This document shows positions 1 to 9,245 of a DNA stretch of 36,138 bases, in pieces (positions within the stretch are counted from its first letter, which is position 1; every line of letters starts with the position of its first letter). The notes beneath the pieces were generated by a model. That model was not told the DNA's origin. It saw nothing but the letters and a program-made list of their open reading frames with translations, and searched no databases. The stretch comes from an uncultured Candidatus Pelagibacter sp. (lineage in GTDB: Bacteria > Pseudomonadota > Alphaproteobacteria > Pelagibacterales > Pelagibacteraceae). The position numbers were made by a program, and so were the translations under genes. Location of the stretch: assembly GCA_905618905.1 (NCBI GenBank), contig CAJQTH010000006.1:1-36138 (forward strand). The letters are read 5' to 3'.

Positions 1-2
1 TT

Positions 3-449
3 TTTATTATCATAGCTGCGTCGGGACCCTTCAGTTGGTTACTTACCTCCCTAGGTGCAATCGGTGAACTTGAAAACTGGCTTCTAAGCCTTACGGGATC
101 TCCCATTATTTTTATTTTAGCCGTGATTCTATTCATTTTTCTTCTTGGAACGGTAATGGACTCCGCGGTAAATATTATCATAGTTGGCCCAGTACTAGTT
201 AATGTTATGGCTCAAGCTGGCTTTCCTGAGATACAAGCGGCTATCGTTGTAATAGTTGGCTTCTTAATAGGATCAGTAACACCACCTGTTGGTGTTGCGT
301 TCTTTACCGCTGCAACAATAGCACAAGTGCGTCTAGAAAAGGTTGCTGTTGCGCTAATTCCTTATCTAGTTGGGCTATTTTTACTTTTATTTTTTATCCT
401 CGTTATTCCAGAGTTGACCATGTTTCTTCCAAACTTATTGAGTAATTAG
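3..449 (+). CDS. dctM: TRAP transporter large permease (DctM-type), C-terminal part; 5' end outside window
   Basis: The frame is open from nt 3 through the listed 123..449 ORF (FIIIAASGPFSWLLTSLGAIGELENW...ILFIFLLGTVMDSAVNIIIVGPVLVNVMAQAGF...GSVTPPVGVAFFTAATIA), typical of DctM C-termini. Confidence 0.9.
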   Translation, partial: FIIIAASGPFSWLLTSLGAIGELENWLLSLTGSPIIFILAVILFIFLLGTVMDSAVNIIIVGPVLVNVMAQAGFPEIQAAIVVIVGFLIGSVTPPVGVAFFTAATIAQVRLEKVAVALIPYLVGLFLLLFFILVIPELTMFLPNLLSN

Positions 450-453
450 GGGT

Positions 454-963
454 ATGTTAAATTTTTTTAACAACATTGACCGTTTTATCCATCGTACATT
501 GGAAGCTATGTGCTCACTCCTTTTGGCTGCGATGGTTGGTTTCACCCTTTATAACGTAATCATGAGATATGTTTTCAACAACCCTCCTGTTTGGGGTGAT
601 CTGCTAACAGTATTAAGTAATATTTGGTTGATGTTTATAGCACTTTCTCTGACAGCCAGAGATAATGAACACATAGCATTAAATTTAATTTATGAAAAAT
701 TACCAAATAGACTGTCGCTATATATACGCCAGTTCTGGAAGCTTATGATTATGGCAATTGGCATAGTCCTGATAATTTATGGAGTTGAACTTGTAGAGGG
801 TATGCGTGGAAAGTATTGGGAGATGTGGTATTTTGAAATTAGTTTCCAAGGTATTGAGTTCAAGGAGAATTATATGCCAAAGAAATACGCAGTTGCAATC
901 TTGCCGTTAGCTGGATTTTTGACGACTATTGGTGCTGCTATTAGTTTTGTGAAAAAGGTTTAG
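454..963 (+). CDS. dctQ: TRAP transporter small permease (DctQ-type)
   Basis: 169 aa, four hydrophobic segments, directly after dctM; 'NVIMRYVFNNPPVWGDLLTVLSNIWLMFIALSLTARDNEHIAL' is DctQ-like. Confidence 0.88.
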   Translation: MLNFFNNIDRFIHRTLEAMCSLLLAAMVGFTLYNVIMRYVFNNPPVWGDLLTVLSNIWLMFIALSLTARDNEHIALNLIYEKLPNRLSLYIRQFWKLMIMAIGIVLIIYGVELVEGMRGKYWEMWYFEISFQGIEFKENYMPKKYAVAILPLAGFLTTIGAAISFVKKV

Positions 964-1085
964 GTCAAGATGTTCTTGAAGCATTACAGTATGCTAACGT
1001 GGGATAAGGGATTCTTGCAGGTATAGCCACTTTATTTGTAGCATTAATACTTGATAGAGTTGTTCAGGGTAAAAAAAGAGTTTAA
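957..1085 (+). pseudogene. Remnant of a ProW-type glycine betaine/proline ABC permease C-terminus
   Basis: Frame from 957: GLGQDVLEALQYANVG*GILAGIATLFVALILDRVVQGKKRV*; matches the ProW C-terminal pattern, with an in-frame TAA at 1005 where CAA (Gln) is expected. Confidence 0.75.
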
Positions 1086-1094
1086 TAAGACTTA

Positions 1095-1703
1095 ATGGAA
1101 TATTTATTATTAGGTTTTATTACAGGGCTTAGTTTGATCTTAGCAATTGGTGCCCAAAATATTTTTGTAATAGAGCAGGGATTAAAAAAGCAATATATAT
1201 TTCTTGTTTGTATAATTTGCTCAATATCTGACTTGTTATTAATATTTTTAGGTATTTTTTTATTTCAATATTTTGGTAGTTTTTTTAATTCTACAATAGA
1301 GCTTATTTTAAATATTCTCTTATTTATATTTTTAGCACATTTTATTTATGGAAAGATATCTATTCAAAAAAATAAGATTAATTTTAATCAAGAAGTAAAA
1401 AGCATCTCATTAACAGGGATAATAACTAAAACTCTAGCTTTTACATATCTCAATCCACACGTCTATTCAGATACAGTATTCTTTTTAGGAAATTTTTCTA
1501 AAAATTTATTAATTATTGATAAATACTATTTTGGAATTGGAGCTTCAATAGCATCATTTCTTTTCTTTTTTACAATAGGATATCTTTCAAAATTTTTATC
1601 TAAATACCTTCAAAGTGATAAAATATGGAGAAAGATTAATCTATTTATAATGTTTTTTATGAGTCTATTAGCTTTGTTTGTTTTATTTGAGATAATTAAT
1701 TAG
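1095..1703 (+). CDS. LysE/ArgO-family amino acid exporter
   Basis: N-terminal 'LLLGFITGLSLILAIGAQNIFVIEQGLKKQY' is the LysE/ArgO signature; multi-TM protein. Confidence 0.88.
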   Translation: MEYLLLGFITGLSLILAIGAQNIFVIEQGLKKQYIFLVCIICSISDLLLIFLGIFLFQYFGSFFNSTIELILNILLFIFLAHFIYGKISIQKNKINFNQEVKSISLTGIITKTLAFTYLNPHVYSDTVFFLGNFSKNLLIIDKYYFGIGASIASFLFFFTIGYLSKFLSKYLQSDKIWRKINLFIMFFMSLLALFVLFEIIN

Positions 1704-2982
1704 AAAAACCATATTTTCTAAGTCTCTCATCAGCAGTTCTTGCATGAGCTTCCATACCTTCATATCTTGATATTCTAGCACAAGCAGCTCCCACAGTTTT
1801 TGTAGATTCTTTAGTCATTCTTTGGAAACTTAATGTTTTAATAAACTTACCAACAAATAAACCACCAGTGTAACGACCTGCACCTTTAGTAGGTAATATA
1901 TGGTTTGTTCCTGAACATTTATCTCCATACGCTACAGTTGTTTCTTCACCAATAAATAGTGATCCGTAGTTTTTTAGCCTTTTATGAAACCATTCTAAGT
2001 TTTCAGTTTGAACTTCTAAGTGTTCTGGAGCGTACTCATCACTGATTGTTGCCATTTCTTCATCGGTATCACAAAGAATAACCTCACCATAATCTCTCCA
2101 AGCAGCTTCAGCACTTGTTCTTGGAACCTCAGGTAAATCAGCAATTAATTCTGGAACTCTTCTCATCACTTCATCAGCAACTCTTTTACTCGTAGTGTAC
2201 AACCAAGCAGGAGAATTATAACCATGCTCTGCTTGACCAACTAGGTCAACAGCAACCATTTCCGCATCTGCTTTATCATCTGCAATAACAGCAATTTCTG
2301 TTGGACCTGCAAATAAATCAATTCCAACTTTACCAAATAAAATTCTTTTTGCTTCTGCAACAAATTGGTTTCCAGGACCAACTATAATATCAGCTGAAGG
2401 GTTATTAAATAATCCATTAGTCATTGAAGCAATACCAGGTACACCACCTAAATTTAAGATTACATCAGCTCCACAAAGATCAGCTGTATAAACTATAGTT
2501 GGATGAGCACCAACACCTTCTTTAGGAGGACTACATGCAATTACATTTTTTACACCTGCAACTTTTGCAGTTGTTACACTCATAACAGCTGAGGCTATGT
2601 GAGCATATCTGCCACCAGGTATATAACAACCCGCAGTATTAACAGGAATTAGTCTTTGACCTGCAAACAAACCAGGAGAAAGCTCAACTTCAAAATCTTG
2701 TCCATAATTTTTTAATTGTGCTTCAGCAAATGTTCTAACCCTGTCGTAAGAAAATTGAATATCATCTTTAGTTTTTTGATCTAAGTTTTTTTTAATTTCT
2801 TCGATTTTTTCTTTAGAGACAATAATATCACCATCATACTTATCAAATTTTTTTGTAAGATCTATACAAGCCTGTTCTTTATTTTCTTCAATATCTTTTA
2901 ATAAACCTTTAACAATTTCTGTAGTTTTTGTATCATCTGATGATGATGTCTTAGGTGATTTTTTTAAATAAGTTATAGTCAT
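1696..2982 (-). CDS. hpsN: Histidinol dehydrogenase-superfamily enzyme, probably HpsN-like sulfopropanediol 3-dehydrogenase
   Basis: 'AGCYIPGGRYAHIASAVMSVTTAKVAGVKNVIACSPP...GGVPGIASMTNGLF...DIIVGPGNQFVAEAKRILFGKVGIDLFAGPTEIAVIAD...GQAEHGYNSPAWL' matches HpsN-type proteins better, from memory, than biosynthetic HisD; no his genes nearby. Confidence 0.75.
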   Translation of the reverse strand: MTITYLKKSPKTSSSDDTKTTEIVKGLLKDIEENKEQACIDLTKKFDKYDGDIIVSKEKIEEIKKNLDQKTKDDIQFSYDRVRTFAEAQLKNYGQDFEVELSPGLFAGQRLIPVNTAGCYIPGGRYAHIASAVMSVTTAKVAGVKNVIACSPPKEGVGAHPTIVYTADLCGADVILNLGGVPGIASMTNGLFNNPSADIIVGPGNQFVAEAKRILFGKVGIDLFAGPTEIAVIADDKADAEMVAVDLVGQAEHGYNSPAWLYTTSKRVADEVMRRVPELIADLPEVPRTSAEAAWRDYGEVILCDTDEEMATISDEYAPEHLEVQTENLEWFHKRLKNYGSLFIGEETTVAYGDKCSGTNHILPTKGAGRYTGGLFVGKFIKTLSFQRMTKESTKTVGAACARISRYEGMEAHARTADERLRKYGFSN

Positions 2983-3045
2983 TATTCTCTCTTATTAATT
3001 TTAAGCTTTTATTTAAAGCAATAATAAAGTTATTTCAATGAAGAA

Positions 3046-3957
3046 TTAGTCTAAAGCAACAACTGCTGCAGCGATTGATGCCAATCTTGCTGGTGCTTCA
3101 TCAGACCTACTAGTAATTACGATTGGAACTTTTCCACCTATCACAACACCAGCCGCACAAGCACCCATAAAATAAATCATCATTTTAACTAAGCTATTTC
3201 CAGTTTCAACACTTGGAACTAGTAATACATCTGCTTGACCAGCAACAAGATTTTTAACACCTTTGATAGCTGCAGATTTTTTTGAAATACTATTATCAAA
3301 TGCCAAAGGACCAAAAACATCAGCATTTAAATTATCTTCTTTTGCAAGTTTTGTAATTTCATTTGCATCAATTGAGCTTGGTACACTATCTAAAACTTCC
3401 TCTGTTGCAGAAAGAACAGCAACTTTAGGTCTTTCAATTCCTATACGATTTGAAAAATCAATTACATTTCTTAGAATATGCATTTTTGTTTTTACATTTG
3501 GTAAAACATTTAAAGCACCATCAGTAATTATGAGTGGTTTATCATTCTTAGCAGTAGTCATGTGCCAAATGTGACTAAGTCTAGTTTTTCTAAGTAAATT
3601 ATATTCTCGTTTTAAAACTTCTTTCATCAACACATCTGTGTGAATATGACCTTTGACAATAATTTTTACCTTATCTTCACTTGCAAGTTTTGCTGCTATT
3701 GCTGCTGTGTTATTTTCTACAGGCTCATCAATTATTTCATAAGATGAAATATCCCATTTTAATTGTTCTGCACATTTTAAGATTTCTTTTTTATCTCCTA
3801 TAAAAATTGGTGTAATAAGATTTTCTTTTACAGCATCTTGAACTGAGAGCATTGGCAAGGGTAAACCTGCATTTACAATAGCTGCATTTACACCTTTTTT
3901 TTTATGGGCATGATCTAGTAAGTTATTAGGACAAACGATTTCTTTATTTGAAAGCAT
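3046..3957 (-). CDS. pta: Phosphate acetyl/butyryltransferase family protein (Pta-like)
   Basis: 303 aa; 'VKGHIHTDVLMKEVL', 'ITDGALNVLPNVKTK', 'GQADVLLVPSVETGNSLVKMMIYFMGACAAGVVIGGKVPIVITSRSDEAPARLASIAAAVV' are PTA_PTB family motifs. Confidence 0.88.
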   Translation of the reverse strand: MLSNKEIVCPNNLLDHAHKKKGVNAAIVNAGLPLPMLSVQDAVKENLITPIFIGDKKEILKCAEQLKWDISSYEIIDEPVENNTAAIAAKLASEDKVKIIVKGHIHTDVLMKEVLKREYNLLRKTRLSHIWHMTTAKNDKPLIITDGALNVLPNVKTKMHILRNVIDFSNRIGIERPKVAVLSATEEVLDSVPSSIDANEITKLAKEDNLNADVFGPLAFDNSISKKSAAIKGVKNLVAGQADVLLVPSVETGNSLVKMMIYFMGACAAGVVIGGKVPIVITSRSDEAPARLASIAAAVVALD

Positions 3958-4006
3958 GAGGTATATTTAGACTGAATTATTAAAAAGTATATACTGTAAA
4001 TTAACA

Positions 4007-5149
4007 ATGATTAAGCCCTTTAAAATAAGTATTCCTGATAAAACACTTCAAGAAATTTATACTAAGGTTAAAAATTACCCATGGCATGAAATGCCAGATG
4101 ATGGTGGCTGGAAATATGGAAGTAACCTTAATTATATGAAGGAGATCTCAAGTTATTGGATTAAAGATTTTGATTGGAGAAAACATGAGGCAGAAATAAA
4201 CAAATTTTCAAATTTTACAACAGTGGTAGATGATATTGAAATCCATTTTATTCATGAAAAAGGTAGTGGTTCTAACCCAACTCCATTACTTCTTATGCAT
4301 GGATGGCCTGGATCAGTTGTAGAATTTTTACATATAATTGAAAAACTCACACACCCTGAAAAATTTGGTGGAAATGTAGAGGATGCATTTGATGTTATAG
4401 TACCGTCTTTACCTGGTTTTGGGTTTTCGGGAAGACCATCTAAGCCAATAGGTCCTAGAAAAATGGCAGCTATTTTAAATAAATTAATGACAGAAAATCT
4501 TAAATATAAAAATTATTTGGCACAAGGTGGAGATTGGGGAGCAACTATTGCTAATTGGATAGGCTATGATCATTTTAAAACTTGTAAAGCAATTCATATT
4601 AATTGTTTAACTATGCGTCACCCAGAAGGGACCAAAACCAAAAAAGAAGAAGAGTGGCAAAAAAGATTTGATAAAGATCAAGTTATGCAGGATGGTTATA
4701 GAACTCAACAAGCAACAAAACCACAAACATTAAGCTATGGAATGATGGACAGTCCAATCGGAGTTGCAGCGTGGATTATTGAAAAAATGTATTCTTGGTC
4801 AGATTTAAAAGATAATAATATTGAAAGTGTTTATTCTAAAGATACCTTGTTAGCTAATATTATGGTTTATATAATTACAAAGACTTTTAATACAGCTTCT
4901 TGGATTTATTATGGAAGAAGAGAAGAGGGGGGACGTTTTTTTCCAAAAGATTTCCATAAGATAAAAATTCCAACTGCAGCTGCAATTTTCCCAGCTGAAA
5001 TGTCTGAATGGCCACCTCGTTCTTATGTAGATAGAATTTTTAATATCACCCAATGGACAGAAATGCCAAGTGGTGGACATTTTGCTGCAATGGAACAGCC
5101 AGAGTTACTAGTTAACGACATTGTAAAATTTGCTAGAACTATTCGTTAA
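4007..5149 (+). CDS. Epoxide hydrolase (EHN domain plus alpha/beta hydrolase)
   Basis: N-terminal EHN-like region, oxyanion motif 'HGWPGS', nucleophile motif 'QGGDWGA', C-terminal 'GGHFAAMEQPELL'. Confidence 0.92.
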   Translation: MIKPFKISIPDKTLQEIYTKVKNYPWHEMPDDGGWKYGSNLNYMKEISSYWIKDFDWRKHEAEINKFSNFTTVVDDIEIHFIHEKGSGSNPTPLLLMHGWPGSVVEFLHIIEKLTHPEKFGGNVEDAFDVIVPSLPGFGFSGRPSKPIGPRKMAAILNKLMTENLKYKNYLAQGGDWGATIANWIGYDHFKTCKAIHINCLTMRHPEGTKTKKEEEWQKRFDKDQVMQDGYRTQQATKPQTLSYGMMDSPIGVAAWIIEKMYSWSDLKDNNIESVYSKDTLLANIMVYIITKTFNTASWIYYGRREEGGRFFPKDFHKIKIPTAAAIFPAEMSEWPPRSYVDRIFNITQWTEMPSGGHFAAMEQPELLVNDIVKFARTIR

Positions 5150-5395
5150 CTAAAAGTTTTTTCTTGGATCTTTTAAAGTTTTAATTTTACTAAGCACGCC
5201 TGTTATTTTCATAGTGATAAAAACTACATACACAAAAACAAATCCTAAAGCCATAGTAGATAAAACGGTATATATCGCTGTCAGATTTTCTAGTTTAAAC
5301 CAACTTTCAACACCAGGATTAGAATAATAAAGAAAATTCCAGAAAATAAAAAAAATAACTTCGTATACTATAATAATTTTAAATACTGGACGCAT
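5150..5395 (-). CDS. Small membrane protein of unknown function (81 aa, two predicted TM segments)
   Basis: ORF with two hydrophobic stretches filling the gap between the epoxide hydrolase and dehydrogenase genes. Confidence 0.6.
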   Translation of the reverse strand: MRPVFKIIIVYEVIFFIFWNFLYYSNPGVESWFKLENLTAIYTVLSTMALGFVFVYVVFITMKITGVLSKIKTLKDPRKNF

Positions 5396-5418
5396 ATTAG
5401 AAGCTTACTATAGTAGTT

Positions 5419-6426
5419 TTATCTTATTAAACTATTTAAATCTTCTAATGCATTCTTTGAGATTTTAATCTCTTTTTTAAGATTATCTTTATATCTAGTG
5501 TATTTACTTTGCCCTGGATAAAGAATTTCCTTAACACCTTTAATTTTAGGTAGTTTTTTTATTGTTTTAATATTGTCTTTTATTCTTTTATTAAAAGAAT
5601 TACCGACAAACAAGTTAGGCTTTAGTACAAAAAATAAATGACCAATATTTTGAGGACCACTAAAATCAGTAAATGGATCCTTAACTCGACCGGCATGATT
5701 ACCTCCAGTTAAAACACCGCTTAAAATATCAACCATCCAAGCTAATCCCGAACCTCTAAATCCAGCTATAGGTAATTGAACACCCTCCAATGCTTTTTTT
5801 GGATCTGTTGTCGGTTTACCAAATTTATCTAAAGCAACACCTTCAGGAATTTTTACGCCTTCTCTTGCCGCAACCCTAATTTTTCCTCTATTAATAATTG
5901 ATATTGAAGTATCCAAAATAAAAGGAACCTTAGATCCTGTTGGAGTTCCAAAACAAATAGGGTTTGTACCAAACAAACTTTTTAATGCACCATGAGGTGC
6001 AACAGCTGGAGGTGCATTGGTAAATACCATAACCATTAAATTTTTTTTAACAGCCTGCTCAGCATAATAACCAGACAAACCATAATGTCCGCTATTTTTA
6101 ACAGCAACTAGACCAATCCCAGTTTTTTTGGCATTACTTATAGCGGTTTTGATAGCAATATCTGCCGCAACAAAACCAATGCTATTATTTGCATCAACAT
6201 GAGCAATTGATTGAGAAATTTTTTTAATTTTTATTTTAGCTTTTGGATTAATTACTTTCTTAGAAATTCGATCACAATACATTTTAAGTCTTGATAAACC
6301 ATGAGAAGGGGCACCAACCAATTCAGCATTAATTATAGCTTCTGCACATATGGTTGCATGCTCTTTACTTAACTTGTGATGGATAAAGATATTTTTGATA
6401 ATAGTTTTTAACTTGGAAGAATTCAT
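5419..6426 (-). CDS. Ldh2/MDH2-family (malate/L-lactate/sulfolactate-type) NAD(P)-dependent dehydrogenase
   Basis: 'GAPSHGLSRLKMYCDRI', 'GLVAVKNSGHYGLSGYYAEQAV', 'GTNPICFGTPTGSKVPFILDTS' typical of the Ldh2 family. Confidence 0.9.
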   Translation of the reverse strand: MNSSKLKTIIKNIFIHHKLSKEHATICAEAIINAELVGAPSHGLSRLKMYCDRISKKVINPKAKIKIKKISQSIAHVDANNSIGFVAADIAIKTAISNAKKTGIGLVAVKNSGHYGLSGYYAEQAVKKNLMVMVFTNAPPAVAPHGALKSLFGTNPICFGTPTGSKVPFILDTSISIINRGKIRVAAREGVKIPEGVALDKFGKPTTDPKKALEGVQLPIAGFRGSGLAWMVDILSGVLTGGNHAGRVKDPFTDFSGPQNIGHLFFVLKPNLFVGNSFNKRIKDNIKTIKKLPKIKGVKEILYPGQSKYTRYKDNLKKEIKISKNALEDLNSLIR

Positions 6427-6444
6427 AATTTAATAAAAAATTAC

Positions 6445-8358
6445 TTAACCTTTACCATGCCATGGAATTGTTTTGGTAATTATTTTTCTTAAAGCAATGT
6501 CAAACAAAAGACCCAGCATCCCCATTACAAAAATAGTTATCCAAATAACCTCATATTGAAAATATTTTTTAGCAACATTTTCAACAAATCCAATACCTGT
6601 TGTTCCAGCTAAAAATTCTGCTGCAACCAAAGTCCCCCAACACATTCCAACTGCAACTCTTACTCCTGTTAAAATTTCAGGTAATGAGTTTGGAAAAATA
6701 ACATATCTTAATATTTGCCATTTCGATGCACCAAGCGAGTGAGAAGCATGAATTTTAGATAACTGAGTTCCAGAAGCACCAGCTCTAGCTGAGATAATCA
6801 TAATTGAAAAAGAAACCATAAATAATAAGAATACTTTTCCAACGTTATCAATTCCAAATACAGTAATAACTAATGGAGCCCAAGCTAGTGGCGGTACAGG
6901 TCTATAAAGTTCAATTAATGGATCAAAGAATCCTTTAGCAAATCTATTTAAACCCATCAACAAACCAAGTGGTACACCAAATATTATTCCAAGCACTAAA
7001 CCTAAAAGTACCCTTAGGAAAGAATCCCATATGTGACCCATGGGTACTGGTATTTTAAATAATTTAAATTCACCAGTAACAACATTTAAAACTTTGCTTT
7101 TAAAGTTTGGTTTGACAGTTCCATCATTACTATGAATTGGGTACTTACCTGGGATAATATCCGCAATCCAATCTGGTAAAATAAAGCCAACAATTTTACT
7201 AACATCCATCATTTCATACCAAATCAGTGGAATATTTTTAAATCCAACACTTGGCTTTAATAAAAGTGTAAATTTTTTCAAAGTATCTGATGGTTTGGGT
7301 AGCCATCTACCAGAACCTTGCTCTGAACAGTTAGGACCACTTGAAATTATTGTTCCAGTAGGAAATAAAAATATATCAATTAATCTTAGACCTCCTTGCT
7401 CTTTTTTTTGAACTTTATCAAATTCTAAAATTGCTTGTTCCATATCATTGAGAGTTTTTGGAGGAAATATACTTGCATACTCAATCCTCCTTGCAATTTT
7501 AAGCACATCTTTTGCTAAAATCGATGCCACTTCATGTGTTTCATCTAATTCTGATCTATATTTCTTAATTCCATCTTTGATCTCTTTAATCAAAGTTTTG
7601 TATTGAGTGTTATGATTTCTTAATTTAAAAAAATCATCACTAATAAATATTAATTCTTTTGCAGCAGCGTCAAATTTTAATCCTTTTTTAGTTTCAGGAA
7701 TAGTTGGAATTTCTATTGTATTTTCTACTGCAGTTCCAGATGATCCCCAGCCACCTTGTGTTTTTAAAGCCTCAATTCTTTTATTTTCTTCTTCAATAGT
7801 TTTTTTTGGTGGATAACTTATTTTTTGAAAATCTTCAGTTAACCCAATAATTCTATTAGTTAGTTCGTTAAGTTTAATCTTTGTTTTATTTTCAAGAAGT
7901 ATTTCGTTAGTTAGTAGAGGAATTGTTCTTTTAGTTTTTTTAATAAAATCTAAAAGTTTATCTTTATCTTGATTTCTTATTGTGGATGAATTTCTAATTT
8001 CATTAGCTAATTTTTCAATATTTTTATTCTCAGCTTTAATAATTGAAGTACTTTTAAATTCCCTTTCATTTATTGGAAACAAATATTTTAATGAAAGCAT
8101 CGAGTCGTTAACTTTTGCAACTTGGCAAAGCTCATTAGCAGACTGAGGGTAAAAAGACTTTGCTAAATCCCATGAATAATAAAGCCATGCTATTAATAAA
8201 AAACTACTTCCAACAATAATCCAGTGAGCTCCACCTTTGGCTCTTTCAGGGTTCCCAAAAACAGCATCTATTTTTTCAGTCTTGGCTAATTTTAATCCAT
8301 AAAGGATAGAACCTATAACGGCAAAGATAATTAAAAATGTTATAATACCTGTAATCAT
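6445..8358 (-). CDS. tauC: Taurine/sulfonate ABC transporter permease (TauC-type) with a ~430-aa N-terminal extension
   Basis: The last ~200 aa carry a BPD_transp_1 core ('GLLMGLNRFAKGFFDPLIELYRPVPPLAWAPLVITVFGI...EFLAGTTGIGFV'); directly downstream of tauB and tauA. Confidence 0.9.
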   Translation of the reverse strand: MITGIITFLIIFAVIGSILYGLKLAKTEKIDAVFGNPERAKGGAHWIIVGSSFLLIAWLYYSWDLAKSFYPQSANELCQVAKVNDSMLSLKYLFPINEREFKSTSIIKAENKNIEKLANEIRNSSTIRNQDKDKLLDFIKKTKRTIPLLTNEILLENKTKIKLNELTNRIIGLTEDFQKISYPPKKTIEEENKRIEALKTQGGWGSSGTAVENTIEIPTIPETKKGLKFDAAAKELIFISDDFFKLRNHNTQYKTLIKEIKDGIKKYRSELDETHEVASILAKDVLKIARRIEYASIFPPKTLNDMEQAILEFDKVQKKEQGGLRLIDIFLFPTGTIISSGPNCSEQGSGRWLPKPSDTLKKFTLLLKPSVGFKNIPLIWYEMMDVSKIVGFILPDWIADIIPGKYPIHSNDGTVKPNFKSKVLNVVTGEFKLFKIPVPMGHIWDSFLRVLLGLVLGIIFGVPLGLLMGLNRFAKGFFDPLIELYRPVPPLAWAPLVITVFGIDNVGKVFLLFMVSFSIMIISARAGASGTQLSKIHASHSLGASKWQILRYVIFPNSLPEILTGVRVAVGMCWGTLVAAEFLAGTTGIGFVENVAKKYFQYEVIWITIFVMGMLGLLFDIALRKIITKTIPWHGKG

Positions 8359-8359
8359 T

Positions 8360-9157
8360 TTAAATATCTTTACCCATTATTTCTTCTTCCATGTCCCAAA
8401 TCATGGTTAGAATTTCTTCTCTTTTACTTCCAAAATCTTTAGTTTTTTTAATCTCTCTTAAATCACCATCTATCCCCATTGAAGCAAAGGGTAATTTATA
8501 CTCCTTATGTATTCGGCCTGGTCTTGGTGCCATTACATATAATCTTTCACCAAGTAACAAAGCTTCTTCAACTGAGTGGGTAATTAAAATAATTGTTTTT
8601 CCTGTTTCTTTCCAAATTTTTAAAACTAATGACTGCATTTTTTCCCTCGTTAGTGCGTCTAGTGCACCTAAAGGCTCATCCATCAAAATTAAATCTGGGT
8701 CATTAATTAAACATCGTGCAAGAGCAACCCTTTGCTGCATACCCCCAGATAATTGATAAGTTGGTGTATCTCCAAAGCCTTGTAAACCAACTATATTTAA
8801 CCATTCATCAACTTTTTTTGCTGTTTTAATCGGATCTTCTTTTTTCATTCTCAAACCAAAGTCCACATTTTCAGCAACAGTTAACCATTCAAACAAAGCA
8901 CCTTGCTGAAAAACCATTCCTCTTTCAACTCCTGGACCATTAATTTCATTTCCATTAAGAGTAATTACTCCTGAAGTTGGTCTAAGAAAGCCAGCTGTAA
9001 TATTCAGTAAAGTTGTTTTCCCACATCCAGAAGGCCCAAGAACAGTTAAAAGTTCTCCTTTTTTAAGTGTGAAATTTACATCTTTTAATGCATGAACAGT
9101 TTCTCCCTTTGGAGTTTTAAAGATCATGTTTAGATTTTGAGAAATTAAATCACTCAT
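8360..9157 (-). CDS. tauB: Taurine/sulfonate ABC transporter ATP-binding protein
   Basis: Walker A 'GPSGCGKTT', signature 'LSGGMQQRVALARCLI', Walker B 'LILMDEP'; TauB/SsuB-like 'FQQGALFEWLTVAENVDFGL'. Confidence 0.92.
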   Translation of the reverse strand: MSDLISQNLNMIFKTPKGETVHALKDVNFTLKKGELLTVLGPSGCGKTTLLNITAGFLRPTSGVITLNGNEINGPGVERGMVFQQGALFEWLTVAENVDFGLRMKKEDPIKTAKKVDEWLNIVGLQGFGDTPTYQLSGGMQQRVALARCLINDPDLILMDEPLGALDALTREKMQSLVLKIWKETGKTIILITHSVEEALLLGERLYVMAPRPGRIHKEYKLPFASMGIDGDLREIKKTKDFGSKREEILTMIWDMEEEIMGKDI

Positions 9158-9191
9158 AGAAATAAAGTTATATTAAATTTTGTTTAAAAAA

Positions 9192-9222
9192 ATAGGCACC
9201 AATTTAATAAATTGGCGCCTAT
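9192..9222 (-). terminator. Rho-independent (attenuating) terminator between tauA and tauB
   Basis: Minus-strand RNA ATAGGCGCCAATTTA-T-TAAATTGGTGCCTAT followed by TTTTTT: 15-bp stem with one G-U pair, 24 nt after the tauA stop. Confidence 0.85.
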
Positions 9223-9245
9223 CTAATTTTATCTTACTCTCTAAA

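Noticed and set aside
1696-2982. Histidine biosynthesis HisD
   Set aside because: No other his genes nearby, and the motif details and sulfonate neighbourhood favour an HpsN-like assignment; not fully excluded.
3263-3574. 103-aa plus-strand ORF inside the Pta-like gene
   Set aside because: Antisense to a well-supported CDS; composition looks like a shadow frame.
4850-5080. 76-aa minus-strand ORF in the epoxide hydrolase gene
   Set aside because: Antisense shadow ORF, no recognisable domain.
8391-8756. 121-aa plus-strand ORF inside tauB
   Set aside because: Antisense to a conserved ABC ATPase region; mirrors conserved motifs rather than encoding a protein.
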